From assembly GCF_036404135.1 (NCBI RefSeq), contig NZ_DASWPE010000098.1, positions 62,001 through 126,000 on the forward strand: a stretch of 64,000 nt of DNA, given 5' to 3'. Under the pieces are notes generated by a model, which searched no databases, was not told where the DNA came from, and saw only the letters and a list, made by a program, of their open reading frames with translations. Positions 1-8,631 of the stretch are shown here, piece by piece. Origin of the DNA: Rhodopseudomonas_A sp036404135. Its GTDB lineage: Bacteria; Pseudomonadota; Alphaproteobacteria; Rhizobiales; Xanthobacteraceae. How positions within the stretch are numbered: position 1 is the stretch's first letter; each line of letters starts with the position of its first letter. Made by a program: the position numbers and the translations under genes.

Positions 1-209
1 GGCAATGTGCCGAAGTGATACGTTGCCTCCTGCTGACTCAGCAATCCCTGCCTCGTTTTGCGGGCAAGGGCGTTCGCGACTTCAATCATGATGAGCCGCG
101 GCGCGACCAGGCGGTCTTCGGCGCCGTAGATGTCTCTTGCAAGATCCGACATTTCTTCGGGTACAAGCCATTTGACCGCGACGCTGGCGTCGATGACCAG
201 CGTCGTCAC
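1..209 (-). CDS. VapC-like PIN-domain toxin, N-terminal part (cut by window edge)
   Basis: The reading frame begins with GTG at 209, which overlaps the stop of the upstream antitoxin gene by 4 bases (ATGTGA). It runs off the left edge after about 69 codons. The start encodes VTTLVIDASVAVKWLVPEE, the classic first beta strand of PIN-domain ribonucleases, with the first catalytic Asp in the IDAS motif; IEVANAL, with the second acidic residue, follows near residue 45. VapC toxins are Mg2+-dependent RNases that usually cut tRNA or rRNA. The gene order (antitoxin first, translationally coupled) is standard for vapBC. The remaining acidic residues lie outside the window, so activity cannot be judged. 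Confidence 0.8.
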   Translation of the reverse strand, partial: MTTLVIDASVAVKWLVPEEMSDLARDIYGAEDRLVAPRLIMIEVANALARKTRQGLLSQQEATYHFGTL

Positions 210-433
210 ATCAGGCCTTCCCTGATCTCATCGAGCGTCAGGGAAGGCTGAATACCGTTGCAACGGGAATGCAGGTATCGAATAACAGCCACGCCCTCCT
301 CCCGAGTGAGAGGCTGTTTGCGTTCGAGCAGGAATTCGACTTCCTGCTCGAACGTGCGATTGTTGGCCCGAGCGCGGCGCTCGAACGACTCGTCCAGTTC
401 TTGCACACGACTTCGGGTTGTTGTCTCTGCCAT
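206..433 (-). CDS. VapB/FitA-like antitoxin
   Basis: This small 75-residue protein has an N-terminal segment (MAETTTRSRVQELDESF, then a stretch with RTFEQEVEFLLER) that fits a short ribbon-helix-helix DNA-binding antitoxin. A C-terminal tail rich in acidic and hydrophobic residues would wrap the toxin. It is assigned mainly by position: its stop overlaps the GTG of a PIN-domain gene. Such antitoxins bind their own promoter and repress the operon. The family assignment (VapB/FitA) is inferred from size and context rather than from a diagnostic motif. Confidence 0.65.
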   Translation of the reverse strand: MAETTTRSRVQELDESFERRARANNRTFEQEVEFLLERKQPLTREEGVAVIRYLHSRCNGIQPSLTLDEIREGLM

Positions 434-467
434 GGCACCGCTCCGGGATCTGAACGCTAATCCTACC

Positions 468-1964
468 TCACTTCATCGTCGGGATCGAGAACTCTGCGCC
501 CTCCTTGACGCCGGTGGGCCAGCGCGCGGTGACGGTTTTGGTCTTGGTGTAGAAGCGGACCGAATCCGGGCCGTGCTGGTTGAGATCGCCGAAGCCGGAT
601 TTCTTCCAGCCGCCGAAGGTGTAGTAGGCGATCGGCACCGGGATCGGCACGTTGATACCGACCATGCCGACATTGACCTTCGCGGCGAAGTCCCGCGCGG
701 CATCGCCATCGCGGGTGAAGATTGCCACGCCATTGCCGTAGTCGTGATCCGACGGCAGCGCCAGCGCCTCGGCGTAGTCGTGCGCCCGCACCACGCTGAG
801 CACCGGGCCGAAAATCTCTTCCTGGTAGATCCGCATGTCCTTGGTGACGTTGTCGAACAAGCAGCCACCCATATAGAAGCCGTTCTCATAGCCCTGCAGC
901 TTGAAGTCGCGGCCGTCGACCGCAAGCGTCGCTCCCTCCTCGATCCCGACCTTGACGTAGTCCTTGACCCGCTCCAGTGCCGCCTTGGTCACCAGCGGGC
1001 CGAAATCCGCCGACGGATCGGTCGACGGCCCGATCTTCAGGCTCTCGACCCGCGGGATCAGCTTTTCCATCAGCGCGTCGGCGGTGGCCTTGCCGACCGG
1101 CACCGCGACCGAGATCGCCATGCAGCGCTCGCCGGCGGAGCCGTAGCCGGCGCCGATCAAGGCGTCGACGGTGTGGTCGAGGTCGGCGTCGGGCATGATG
1201 ATGGCGTGGTTCTTGGCGCCGCCGAAGCATTGCGCGCGCTTGCCGGTCGCCGCCGCCCGCTCATAGATGTATTGTGCGATCGGCGAGGAGCCGACGAAGC
1301 CGACCGCCTTGATATCCGGATCGTCGAGAATGGCGTCGACCGCCTCCTTGTCGCCGTTGACGACATTGAGGATGCCTGGCGGCAGTCCGGCCTCGATCAT
1401 CAGGGCGGCGAGCGCCATCGGCACGCCGGGGTCGCGCTCCGAGGGCTTCAGCACGAAAGCGTTGCCGCAGGCGATGGCGGGCGCGAATTTCCACATCGGG
1501 ATCATCGCCGGGAAATTGAACGGGGTAATGCCGGCAACCACGCCCAAGGGCTGCCGCATCGAATAGATGTCGATGCCGGGGCCGGCGCCTTCGGTATATT
1601 CGCCCTTCATCAGATGCGGGATGCCGCAGGCGAATTCCACCACTTCGAGGCCGCGCTGGATGTCGCCCTTGGCGTCCGGCACGGTCTTGCCGTGCTCGCG
1701 CGCCAACAGCTCGGCGAGCTTGTCGTAATCGCGCTGCGCCAGTTCGAGGAATTTCATCAGCACGCGGGCGCGGCGCTGCGGATTGGTGGCGCCCCAGGCG
1801 AGCTGCGCCTGTTTGGCATCTTCGACGGCGGCGCGCAGCTCGGATTTGGAGGCCAGCGCAACCCGCGCCTGCACCTCGCCGGTCATCGGCTCGAACACGT
1901 CGGCGAAACGGCCCGACGTTCCGGCCACTTCGCGGCCAGCGATGAAATGCCCGATTGAGCGCAT
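468..1964 (-). CDS. mmsA: CoA-acylating methylmalonate-semialdehyde dehydrogenase
   Basis: The 498-residue protein is a full-length aldehyde dehydrogenase. It oxidises (methyl)malonate semialdehyde to propionyl-CoA or acetyl-CoA in valine, beta-alanine and inositol breakdown. The cofactor-binding segment ITPFNFPAMIPMWK (about 146-159), FVGSS (about 223-227) and the nucleophile context AGERCMA (Cys 281) are all visible. The Glu that acts as general base in ordinary ALDHs is replaced by Asn in GGAKNH (about 248-253), the hallmark of the CoA-dependent subfamily. A TetR regulator and an MFS transporter follow upstream, and a thiolase lies a few kb away, suggesting a catabolic neighbourhood. The product is near certain; whether this copy serves valine or another substrate is not. 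Confidence 0.93.
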   Translation of the reverse strand: MRSIGHFIAGREVAGTSGRFADVFEPMTGEVQARVALASKSELRAAVEDAKQAQLAWGATNPQRRARVLMKFLELAQRDYDKLAELLAREHGKTVPDAKGDIQRGLEVVEFACGIPHLMKGEYTEGAGPGIDIYSMRQPLGVVAGITPFNFPAMIPMWKFAPAIACGNAFVLKPSERDPGVPMALAALMIEAGLPPGILNVVNGDKEAVDAILDDPDIKAVGFVGSSPIAQYIYERAAATGKRAQCFGGAKNHAIIMPDADLDHTVDALIGAGYGSAGERCMAISVAVPVGKATADALMEKLIPRVESLKIGPSTDPSADFGPLVTKAALERVKDYVKVGIEEGATLAVDGRDFKLQGYENGFYMGGCLFDNVTKDMRIYQEEIFGPVLSVVRAHDYAEALALPSDHDYGNGVAIFTRDGDAARDFAAKVNVGMVGINVPIPVPIAYYTFGGWKKSGFGDLNQHGPDSVRFYTKTKTVTARWPTGVKEGAEFSIPTMK

Positions 1965-2113
1965 ACGTTCCTCCAGAAGCTGATTTTGGGGTTATCTTGA
2001 ACAGGCTTTTGCGGCGTTTGGAAAGGGCTTCCGCCGCCGGTCCCCGGCAGACTATCGCGCGGGCGAAGCCGCGGCAAACCGCGAACGCGAATGCGGGCGT
2101 TGCGAAAAACGCC

Positions 2114-2734
2114 TCAGTCGGCCGCGGCCTTGCGGCTCGGCTGTGGCTTGACCGCTGAATGGCCCGCGCGCAGCGCCGCCTCGCGGCCGGCGCGCAAGAT
2201 CTCCTCGGACATCTCGCCATGGCCGGCGATCCGCGCCAGCAGCAGCGTGCCCATCATCGTCGACAGCGTGGCGATGGCCTGGCGGCGCGCCGCCTCGGGC
2301 GGCGCGTCGACGATCTGCTCCGCCACCATCTCGATCATCTCCGCGAGCTTGGCGGCGAACGCCTTGCGGGTTTTCGGGCTCTCGCGGGCGATCTCGGCGC
2401 CGAGCGCCGGCACCACGCAGCCGCGGCCGGGGTCGTCGCGATGCGACGGCGTGAGATAGGCCTCGACGATTGCCGCCAGCCGCTGCGCGGGCGGCAGCTC
2501 GGCGGCGAGCTTGCGCCAGCGCGCGGTGGAACGGTCCATCGCATAGCCGAATGCCTCCACCACCAGCGCCTCGCGGGAGTCGAAATGCGCATAGAACCCG
2601 CCATGGGTCAGTCCGGCCTCCTTCATCAGGTCGGCGACGCCGACGCCGTGGGCGCCCTTCTCGCGTAGCCGCACCGAGGCCCTTTTGACGATCCGGGCGT
2701 GGGTGTCCTGCTTGTGGTCCTTGGAATAGCGCAT
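2114..2734 (-). CDS. TetR/AcrR family transcriptional regulator
   Basis: The 206-residue protein has the TetR DNA-binding helix-turn-helix in its first 60 residues: ARIVKRASVRLREKGAHG, then VADLMKEAGLTHGGFYAHF, with the near-invariant G-FY-HF signature of recognition helix and capping residues. The remainder is an all-helical ligand-binding and dimerisation domain with no recognisable ligand motif. It is transcribed divergently from the MFS gene at 2980, with 245 bases between them holding a palindrome. The usual TetR arrangement would be repression of itself and of the neighbour until an effector binds. mmsA lies downstream on the same strand, so it too may be regulated. Confidence 0.9.
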   Translation of the reverse strand: MRYSKDHKQDTHARIVKRASVRLREKGAHGVGVADLMKEAGLTHGGFYAHFDSREALVVEAFGYAMDRSTARWRKLAAELPPAQRLAAIVEAYLTPSHRDDPGRGCVVPALGAEIARESPKTRKAFAAKLAEMIEMVAEQIVDAPPEAARRQAIATLSTMMGTLLLARIAGHGEMSEEILRAGREAALRAGHSAVKPQPSRKAAAD

Positions 2735-2913
2735 GGCCGGTCCATTGAATGTCTGAAATCATATAATGGCACCATTCGCCGCCCAATGCTGCAGTCTTTT
2801 GGCGAAATCCGGCCATTGCCTGCGGCTGAAAACCGCCCCACCGGCGAAACCCGATGCCGTTCAGGGGGCCGTTGGCATTATCGCGCTTCCGCCGGTTGCA
2901 TCTTGCGCAGCGC

Positions 2914-2923
2914 ATCATATGAT
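2914..2923. promoter_or_regulatory. Palindrome ATCATATGAT, candidate TetR operator
   Basis: A perfect 10-base palindrome lies in the divergent intergenic region between the TetR gene and the MFS gene. An imperfect relative (ATCATATAAT) sits near 2759, just before the TetR start. Operators of TetR proteins are usually palindromes in exactly this position. The role is inferred from position and symmetry only. Confidence 0.4.
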
Positions 2924-2979
2924 ACCCGTCATTAGATTGATCGTCGCCGTCGCGACGGCGCAGCCAGGCAGGACCCCTG

Positions 2980-4263
2980 ATGATCTCGACCTGGCTCGCC
3001 GCCATGCTCGCCCGCCGCGACATCCATTACGGCTGGGTGATGGTGGCGGTGACGTTTCTCACCGCCCTGGTGTCCGCCGGCGCGGTCGGCGCCCCGGGCG
3101 TGTTCATCGTGCCACTGCAGCAGGAATTCGGCTGGAGCACCGCGGAAATCTCGTCGGCGCTGTCGATCCGCTTCATCCTGTTCGGGCTGATGGCGCCGTT
3201 CGCCGCCGCCTTGATGAACCGCTACGGCCTGCGCAACGTGACGCTCGCCGGGCAGTTGATCATCGCACTGAGCCTGATCGCCTCGGTGGCGATGACCCAG
3301 CTCTGGCAATTGATGCTGCTGTGGGGCGTCGCGGTCGGCATCGGCACCGGGCTCACCGCCATGGTGCTCGGCGCCACGGTGGCGGCGCGCTGGTTCGTGC
3401 AGCGCCGCGGCCTCGTGGTCGGCATTCTCACCGCCAGCGTCGCTACCGGACAACTGGTGTTCCTGCCGCTCTTGGCGATGCTGACCGAGCGTTACGGCTG
3501 GCGCGCCGCGTTGTTGCTGCTGTGCGCGGCGCTCGCCATCGCCGCCTGCGGCGTGGTGCTGGCGATGCGCGACCGGCCGACCGATGTCGGCTTGCGGCCG
3601 TATGGCGACCGCGGCAGCGAACCATTGCCGGCGCCGCCGCCCGCCAACGCGCCGATCCTGGCGGCGGCGCTGGGCACGCTGCGCGACGCCGCGAAGACCC
3701 GCGTGTTCTGGATCCTGTTCGCCACCTTCTTCATCTGCGGCGCCTCGACCAACGGCCTGATCCAGGTGCATCTCATTCCGCTGTGCGCGGATTTCGGCAT
3801 CCCGCAGGTGCAGGCCGCGGGCCTGCTGGCGGCGATGGGGATTCTGGATTTCTTCGGCACCATCATGTCCGGCTGGCTGTCCGACCGCTACGACAACCGC
3901 TGGCTGCTGTTCTGGTATTACGGCCTGCGCGGGCTGTCGCTGCTGTTCCTGCCGTTTTCCGATTTCTCGTTCTACGGCCTGTCGCTGTTCGCGCTGTTCT
4001 ACGGGCTGGACTGGATCGCCACGGTGCCGCCGACGGTGCGGCTCACCGCCAAAACATTCGGCGTCGAGCGCGCCGGGTTGGTGTTCGGCTGGATCTTCGC
4101 CGGGCATCAATTGGGCGCCGCCACCGCGGCGTTCGGCGCCGGTCTGTCGCGCACCTTGCTGCTGAGCTATCTGCCGGCGTTCTTCGCCGCAGGCGCGCTG
4201 TGCATCATTGCCGCGATCATCGTGCTCTTGATCGCGCGGCATCCGAAGCCCGTGGCGGGGTAG
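2980..4263 (+). CDS. MFS transporter, monocarboxylate/oxalate-formate antiporter type
   Basis: The 427-residue protein has twelve predicted hydrophobic segments. The N-terminal half opens with HYGWVMVAVTFL and contains PLQQEFGWSTAEIS followed by RFILFGLMAPFAAALMNRYG, a pattern typical of the MFS subfamily that includes OxlT-like and monocarboxylate carriers. The loop after TM8 carries SGWLSDRYDNRW, a second-half copy of the MFS loop motif. The substrate is likely a small organic acid, given the nearby acyl-CoA genes, but nothing in the sequence fixes it. The divergent TetR gene is the probable regulator. Confidence 0.85.
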   Translation: MISTWLAAMLARRDIHYGWVMVAVTFLTALVSAGAVGAPGVFIVPLQQEFGWSTAEISSALSIRFILFGLMAPFAAALMNRYGLRNVTLAGQLIIALSLIASVAMTQLWQLMLLWGVAVGIGTGLTAMVLGATVAARWFVQRRGLVVGILTASVATGQLVFLPLLAMLTERYGWRAALLLLCAALAIAACGVVLAMRDRPTDVGLRPYGDRGSEPLPAPPPANAPILAAALGTLRDAAKTRVFWILFATFFICGASTNGLIQVHLIPLCADFGIPQVQAAGLLAAMGILDFFGTIMSGWLSDRYDNRWLLFWYYGLRGLSLLFLPFSDFSFYGLSLFALFYGLDWIATVPPTVRLTAKTFGVERAGLVFGWIFAGHQLGAATAAFGAGLSRTLLLSYLPAFFAAGALCIIAAIIVLLIARHPKPVAG

Positions 4264-4301
4264 TCTGCCCCACGCGATTGCTGCGACAACTCCAAACGCG
4301 A

Positions 4302-4470
4302 CGTCATCCTGAGGAGCCCGGCGTAGCTCGTAGAGCGAAGCCGGGCGTCTCGAAGGATGGGCCGCAAGCCGCGATCAGCCGCAACGCTTTTGAGCCGCAT
4401 CCTTCGAGGCGCGCCACGATACGCTACTCCGTGCATCAGCGGTTTGCCCGGCGCGCACCTCAGGATAACG
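4302..4470. repeat. Dispersed intergenic repeat, family A (GTCATCCTGAGGAG type), copy 1
   Basis: The segment starts with CGTCATCCTGAGGAGCC and ends with the inverted complement CACCTCAGGATAACG. Internal GAAGCCGGGCGTCTCGAAGG and CATCCTTCGAGGC arms can also pair. The same layout recurs at 18382-18548. It lies between convergent genes and could fold into a long hairpin. Such repeats are common in this bacterial group; no coding function is visible. Confidence 0.8.
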
Positions 4471-4521
4471 GCGCCGCGTTAAGACCCGGGTTCTGCGAAC
4501 GCAGCCCCGCTCACGGCGACT

Positions 4522-5493
4522 TTATCCACGCCGCCCGTCTGCCGCGCGAAGCCGTTGCGGCGCGGCGCTGCGCCGCGTGGCCGCCTCCCGGCCGTAACTC
4601 TCCCCGGTGGCGATGGTCTTGTGCGGCATCGCCGGGCGCAGCGTCAGTTCGCTGCCGTTGTCGTACAGCCCGCCTTCGGCGTTGTGGATCAGCGTGCTGA
4701 TCGAAGCGCCGAGCTTGACCAGTTCCGGCCCGACCTCGTCGTGCATCCGCTGCTCGTCATACATCGCCGACAACAGCCCGATGGTGACCACCACATGGCT
4801 CTGATATTGCGGCGACCACATCGGCGTGGCGATGCCGTTGATATGCGGGCTCCACAGCCCGCAGGCGGTGACATAGCCGCGTTCGCGCAGCATCGCGCGG
4901 TTGCCCTCGATCCGCTCGCGCAAGGCCTGCGCGTCGTGCGGGATCTCGCGCTCCATCTCGGCGAGCAGCGCCGCCGCGACGTCGTCGTCGAGCGCCGCGG
5001 TATAGGCATGGCCGGCGGCGGTACGGGTCATCGCGATCCGGCTGCCGGTGATCGAATGCAGCCCTAAGGCGTTCGGCGCCCGGGCGAATTCCAGATAGAC
5101 CAGATGGAAGCGGTCGGGCAGCAGGAAACCGATGGTGCCGGGGATGTGTTCCGCGACCTCCTGCAGCCGCTGCCGGATCAGATGCCGCAGCTGCAGCCCG
5201 CACATCATTGCGGTCGACATCGCCACCGCGCTCGGGCCGATGCGATATTTCTGATCGCGCGGCAGATACACCAATTGCCCCATCCGGGTCAGGGTGTGGG
5301 TCAGTCGCGACACCGTCGAGCGCGGCAGTCCGCAACGGTTGGAGATTTCCAAATTGCCGAGCCGGGCCTCGTGGCCCTCGAAGCAGCGCAGCACGTCGAA
5401 GGCGCGCGACACCACCTGAATCACGTCGCCCTCTCCTGAAAGATCGCCGGCGATCAGGCCTTGTTTGCTTAAGCGTTCCGAGCGTCGTCCCAT
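4522..5493 (-). CDS. IclR family transcriptional regulator
   Basis: The 323-residue protein has the IclR winged helix at about 24-85 (VVSRAFDVLRCFEG, then LEISNRCGLPRSTVSRLTHTL) and the effector-binding domain after it. That domain includes the ITGSRIAMTRTAAGHAY segment and the GYVTACGLWSPHINGIATP segment, which form the ligand pocket in this family. Members typically control aromatic or short-chain acid catabolism. The downstream-facing neighbour is a thiolase, and two inverted repeats lie directly upstream of the gene. A basic, Ala/Arg-rich C-terminal tail of about 25 residues is beyond the usual domain end. Confidence 0.9.
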   Translation of the reverse strand: MGRRSERLSKQGLIAGDLSGEGDVIQVVSRAFDVLRCFEGHEARLGNLEISNRCGLPRSTVSRLTHTLTRMGQLVYLPRDQKYRIGPSAVAMSTAMMCGLQLRHLIRQRLQEVAEHIPGTIGFLLPDRFHLVYLEFARAPNALGLHSITGSRIAMTRTAAGHAYTAALDDDVAAALLAEMEREIPHDAQALRERIEGNRAMLRERGYVTACGLWSPHINGIATPMWSPQYQSHVVVTIGLLSAMYDEQRMHDEVGPELVKLGASISTLIHNAEGGLYDNGSELTLRPAMPHKTIATGESYGREAATRRSAAPQRLRAADGRRG

Positions 5494-5580
5494 GTTTTTT
5501 CCACGTGATTGTGAGAGCCCGTCGCGCTCGCGTCGCCCCGCCCATCGGGGCGTCGCGGCGCATTGCTCTCATTCCGCAGT

Positions 5581-5597
5581 GTGGAATGTAATTCCAC
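5581..5597. promoter_or_regulatory. Inverted repeat GTGGAAT-GTA-ATTCCAC, candidate IclR operator
   Basis: Seven-base arms pair perfectly around a 3-base spacer, 88 bases upstream of the IclR start. A further ATTCC half-site lies at 5571-5575. IclR proteins commonly bind GGAAT/ATTCC-type palindromes near their own promoter. The regulator-operator match is therefore plausible but inferred. Confidence 0.5.
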
Positions 5598-5715
5598 TTG
5601 GGCATCACGCTACATCAGGCGATCTGCATCGACAACATCCCGTCGTGCGATCGACGCGGTCTGATACAAAGTTTTTTTGCCGCGGATTTTATCGCAATAC
5701 CGCCGCCACCGGCGC

Positions 5716-6882
5716 TCAGCGCGCCGGCTCCAGCAGCGAGACGTAGTTGGCGACCGCGGCACCGCCCATGTTGAAGATGCCGGCGAGCTTGGCGTCCTTG
5801 ATCTGCATGCCGTCCGGCGCCTGGCCCAACAGCTGCATCGCCGAGAGCACGTGCATCGAGACACCCGTGGCGCCGATCGGATGGCCCTTGGCCTTCAGCC
5901 CGCCCGACGGATTGACCGGCAGCTTGCCGTCCTTGCGGGTCCAGCCTTCCTTGATGGCGCGGGCGCCCTGCCCGGCCGGCGTCAGCCCCATCGCCTCGTA
6001 TTCGATCAGCTCGGCGATCGTGAAGCAGTCATGGGTCTCGACGAACGACAGATCGGACAGCGTCACGCCGGCGGCTTGCAGCGCGCGCTGCCAGGCCACG
6101 CCGCAGCCCTCGAATTGCAGGATGTCGCGCTTCGACATCGGCAGGAAGTCCTGGGCGTGCGCGGCGGCCTTGATGGTCACCGCCTTCGCCATGGACTTCG
6201 CGGTGTCGGCGTCGGCGATCACCAAGGCTGCGGCGCCGTCCGACACCAAAGAGCAATCGGTGCGCTTCAGGGGACCCGCGACGAACGGGTTCTTCTCGCC
6301 CTCGGCGCGGCAGAATTCGAAGCCGATGTCCTTGCGCATCTGCGCATAGAGATTGGCCACGCCGTTGGCGTGGTTCTTCGCCGCGATCAGCGCCAGCGCG
6401 TCGGACTGGTCGCCGTATTTCTGGAAATATTTCTGCGCGATGTTACCGAACACACCGGCAAAGCCGGCCGGGGTGTCGCCGTCCTCGATCAGATAGGAGG
6501 CGCGCAGCAGATTCTTGCCGATCTCCGGACCCGGGGTTCGGGTCATCTGCTCGACGCCGACCACCAGCACGATCCGGGCGCCCGCCGCCACCGCCTTGAC
6601 CGCCTGATGCACCGCCGCCGATCCGGTGGCGCAGGCGTTCTCGACCCTCGTCGCCGGTTTGAAGCGCAGCTCAGGGTCGGCCTGCAGCACCAGCGCGGCG
6701 GTAAAGTCCTGCGGCGAGAAGCCGGCGTTGAAATGCCCGAGGATGATCTCGTCGACATCGACGGCGGCGATCCCGGCGTCGGCCAGCGCGTCGGTCGCCA
6801 CCCTTACGATCAGGCTCTCGACGGTTTCGCTCTCGAGTTTGCCGAACGGCGTATGCGCCCACCCGACGATGCTGGCTGTCAT
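5716..6882 (-). CDS. Thiolase (acetyl-CoA acetyltransferase, SCP-x type)
   Basis: The open frame extends further upstream, but the gene should start at ATG 6882 (MTASIVGWAHTPFGK), preceded by GGGAGAGA. The 388-residue product has the acyl-accepting Cys 84 in VENACATGSAAVHQA and the GHPIGATG active-site His motif near residue 338. The usual C-terminal CxGGGxG motif is replaced by NMGGAAVANY, which is typical of the sterol-carrier-protein-x branch. It would cleave or condense 3-ketoacyl-CoA, probably in beta-oxidation or ketone-body-like metabolism. The upstream IclR gene is the likely regulator. Confidence 0.88.
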   Translation of the reverse strand: MTASIVGWAHTPFGKLESETVESLIVRVATDALADAGIAAVDVDEIILGHFNAGFSPQDFTAALVLQADPELRFKPATRVENACATGSAAVHQAVKAVAAGARIVLVVGVEQMTRTPGPEIGKNLLRASYLIEDGDTPAGFAGVFGNIAQKYFQKYGDQSDALALIAAKNHANGVANLYAQMRKDIGFEFCRAEGEKNPFVAGPLKRTDCSLVSDGAAALVIADADTAKSMAKAVTIKAAAHAQDFLPMSKRDILQFEGCGVAWQRALQAAGVTLSDLSFVETHDCFTIAELIEYEAMGLTPAGQGARAIKEGWTRKDGKLPVNPSGGLKAKGHPIGATGVSMHVLSAMQLLGQAPDGMQIKDAKLAGIFNMGGAAVANYVSLLEPAR

Positions 6883-7023
6883 GCGGTCTCTCCCTGTCGC
6901 GGCCGCATTCTTTGGCGGCTTGCGCGCAAGCATAGCCGTTTTTTGCCGCCGCTCAATCTGCCACGGGTTTGCCGCAAGATTTTTCGCGGGGGTTTTTGGC
7001 GGCGCCGGTCGCCGAAACGACAA

Positions 7024-7052
7024 CGCCCGCCCGCAGGATTTGCGGGCGGGCG
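7024..7052 (-). terminator. GC-rich hairpin downstream of the Gly/Tyr-rich gene
   Basis: Twelve-base arms CGCCCGCCCGCA and TGCGGGCGGGCG pair perfectly around a 5-base loop, just after the stop at 7089. On the minus strand the hairpin is followed by a modest T-rich tract, so it could act as an intrinsic terminator. Confidence 0.6.
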
Positions 7053-7088
7053 CCGGGTTCCGGACCCAGTTCGATCGGTGATATTCGG

Positions 7089-7748
7089 TCAGCGATAATG
7101 CCGCGGACCGTAATGCGGGGCGCCATAGCCATAGCCGCGCGGCGCCGAAGAGTAACGCGGCGTGCCGTAATGCTGGCCGCCATAGCGCAGGCTGTGCTGA
7201 TAGGATCGCGGCGCGGTCAGGCCGTAGCGCGGCGCGTAGCCCGGCCGCGCATAGCCGGCGCGATAGCCGGAATGGCCGTAGCCATAGCCGTAGCCATAGC
7301 CGTAGCCATAGCGAGCGCCCGGCCGGGCGTAGCCGTAATGGCCGTGACCGCGCCACGGCCGATATTGCGGGTGATGCCGATAGCCGTAGGAATAGCCGCG
7401 CGACACCGTGGCTTCCTGGTAATACGGCTCGGGCGCGAGCCGTCCGGGGCCGGAATACACCGGGCCCTGGTCGACATAGTAGTATTGCGGCGACGGGTCC
7501 GGCAGCCGCTCGTAGCTGGTGGCGATATCATAGCCCAGGCCGTAGCCTGCGCCATAACCGACGCCGACGCCGTACCCCGCGCCGTAGCCGTAATAGCCGC
7601 TATAGGCCGGCTGGCCGCAGGGCGACACATAGGCCTGCGCGCAGGGCGAGCAGCTGGTGAACAGGCCGCCGCCGCACGCCATCGCCGGCGCGGAGCCGAC
7701 TGCCAACACGGCGGCAGCCGCCGCCACTCCAGAAATCAACAAACGCAT
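7089..7748 (-). CDS. Secreted Gly/Tyr/His-rich repeat protein
   Basis: The 219-residue protein has a clear signal peptide (MRLLISGVAAAAAVLAVGS, cleavage near APAMA). The mature chain is low-complexity and full of YGYG, GYG and RPGY units, including a run of alternating Tyr-Gly encoded by tandem 12-base DNA repeats near 7270-7311. Four Cys (CGGG, SCSPC, SPCGQ) cluster at the mature N-terminus. No enzyme domain is visible; a structural or surface role is likely. It follows the gene at 7781-8230 by 32 bases and probably shares its transcript. Confidence 0.8.
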   Translation of the reverse strand: MRLLISGVAAAAAVLAVGSAPAMACGGGLFTSCSPCAQAYVSPCGQPAYSGYYGYGAGYGVGVGYGAGYGLGYDIATSYERLPDPSPQYYYVDQGPVYSGPGRLAPEPYYQEATVSRGYSYGYRHHPQYRPWRGHGHYGYARPGARYGYGYGYGYGYGHSGYRAGYARPGYAPRYGLTAPRSYQHSLRYGGQHYGTPRYSSAPRGYGYGAPHYGPRHYR

Positions 7749-7780
7749 AACGCTCTCCTGTAGACGTTTTTTTGGTCGGG

Positions 7781-8230
7781 TTAGTATCGTGGTCTGCGGA
7801 AATTCGGACGCGACAAATCCGGCGCCAGGACCACCGGCGGCGGATCCAACGGCACCTCCGGCTGCGCCGCCGGCGGCGCCGACTGCGCCGACCAGGACTC
7901 ATGAAAACTCTCGGCCGGCTGCGGCAATTTGCGGTTTTCAGGCGGTTCGATTTCCAGCCGGCCGTAACCCGGCAGCTGGCTCGAACCCGGATAATAGTGC
8001 CCGACATGCGGCACCGGATCGATATAGCGGCCGCCATAGATGGTCGGCTGCACGTGGGTGCCGCGCGCCAGGCCCCAATCGCTTTCGCTCACCGCATAGG
8101 ACGCGTCGCGGCCGTTGATGATGATCGGCACGCCGGGGCGGCCGGGAATCACGATCGACGGGCCGCTGTCGAGCGCCGCGGCGCTCCACGTCGTCCCGAT
8201 CAGAATGGCTAATGCACAAGTCCCACGCAT
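7781..8230 (-). CDS. Secreted hypothetical protein, proline-rich
   Basis: The 149-residue protein starts with a signal peptide (MRGTCALAILIGTTWSAAA). The mature part carries SIVIPGRPGVPIIINGRDA and later GRLEIEPPE with a Pro-rich C-terminus. No catalytic motif is seen. It is the first gene of a probable two-gene envelope operon with the Gly/Tyr-rich protein. Proteins of this style are frequent as conserved hypotheticals in the Bradyrhizobium group, but I cannot assign a function. Confidence 0.75.
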   Translation of the reverse strand: MRGTCALAILIGTTWSAAALDSGPSIVIPGRPGVPIIINGRDASYAVSESDWGLARGTHVQPTIYGGRYIDPVPHVGHYYPGSSQLPGYGRLEIEPPENRKLPQPAESFHESWSAQSAPPAAQPEVPLDPPPVVLAPDLSRPNFRRPRY

Positions 8231-8458
8231 GGTCGCCGCCCCCTTGATGATGCCAAGCTAGTCGAAAACCCGCGACGATGGGTTAAGGTCCCCGCCCGAT
8301 CTGCCGGTAAGGCTAACGCACAAGGATAGCGCGGCGGGCAATTGCAAGGATTTGGGTGACCGAGCTTAATGGCGGGCCGCGGCCCGCGGCCGGGCGCGAC
8401 AAATCTTGCCGGGCGGCCTTGTGGCGGCGCGGCGGCGCTGCTAGCTGTTCGGCGAAAT

Positions 8459-8533
8459 GCCGGTTTAGCTCAGCGGTAGAGCAGCGGTTTTGTAAACCGA
8501 AGGTCGGGAGTTCAATCCTCTCAACCGGCACCA
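8459..8533 (+). tRNA. tRNA-Thr(UGU)
   Basis: The cloverleaf is complete: acceptor GCCGGTT pairs with AACCGGC, followed by discriminator A and an encoded CCA. The D arm is GCTC/GAGC, the anticodon loop TTTGTAA gives anticodon TGT, and the T arm is GGGAG-TTCAATC-CTCTC. It reads ACA threonine codons. It stands alone between two minus-strand genes. Confidence 0.97.
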
Positions 8534-8631
8534 TGGTTCGCGCCGCGCCGCTGGCCGCCGGCGTGGCGGTTGCGACTGGTTCGCGGAGCCCGGCGGTCTG
8601 CCGATGTCTTACAGCCGCTGCACCAAGATCG

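Noticed and set aside
258..1958. 566-residue plus-strand frame opposite mmsA
   Set aside because: It is a mirror of a well-supported dehydrogenase gene in GC-rich DNA, with an Arg/His/Ala-rich string and no domain.
2932..4242. 436-residue minus-strand frame opposite the MFS gene
   Set aside because: Low-complexity Gln/His/Arg-rich sequence, fully inside the transporter gene; no start signal.
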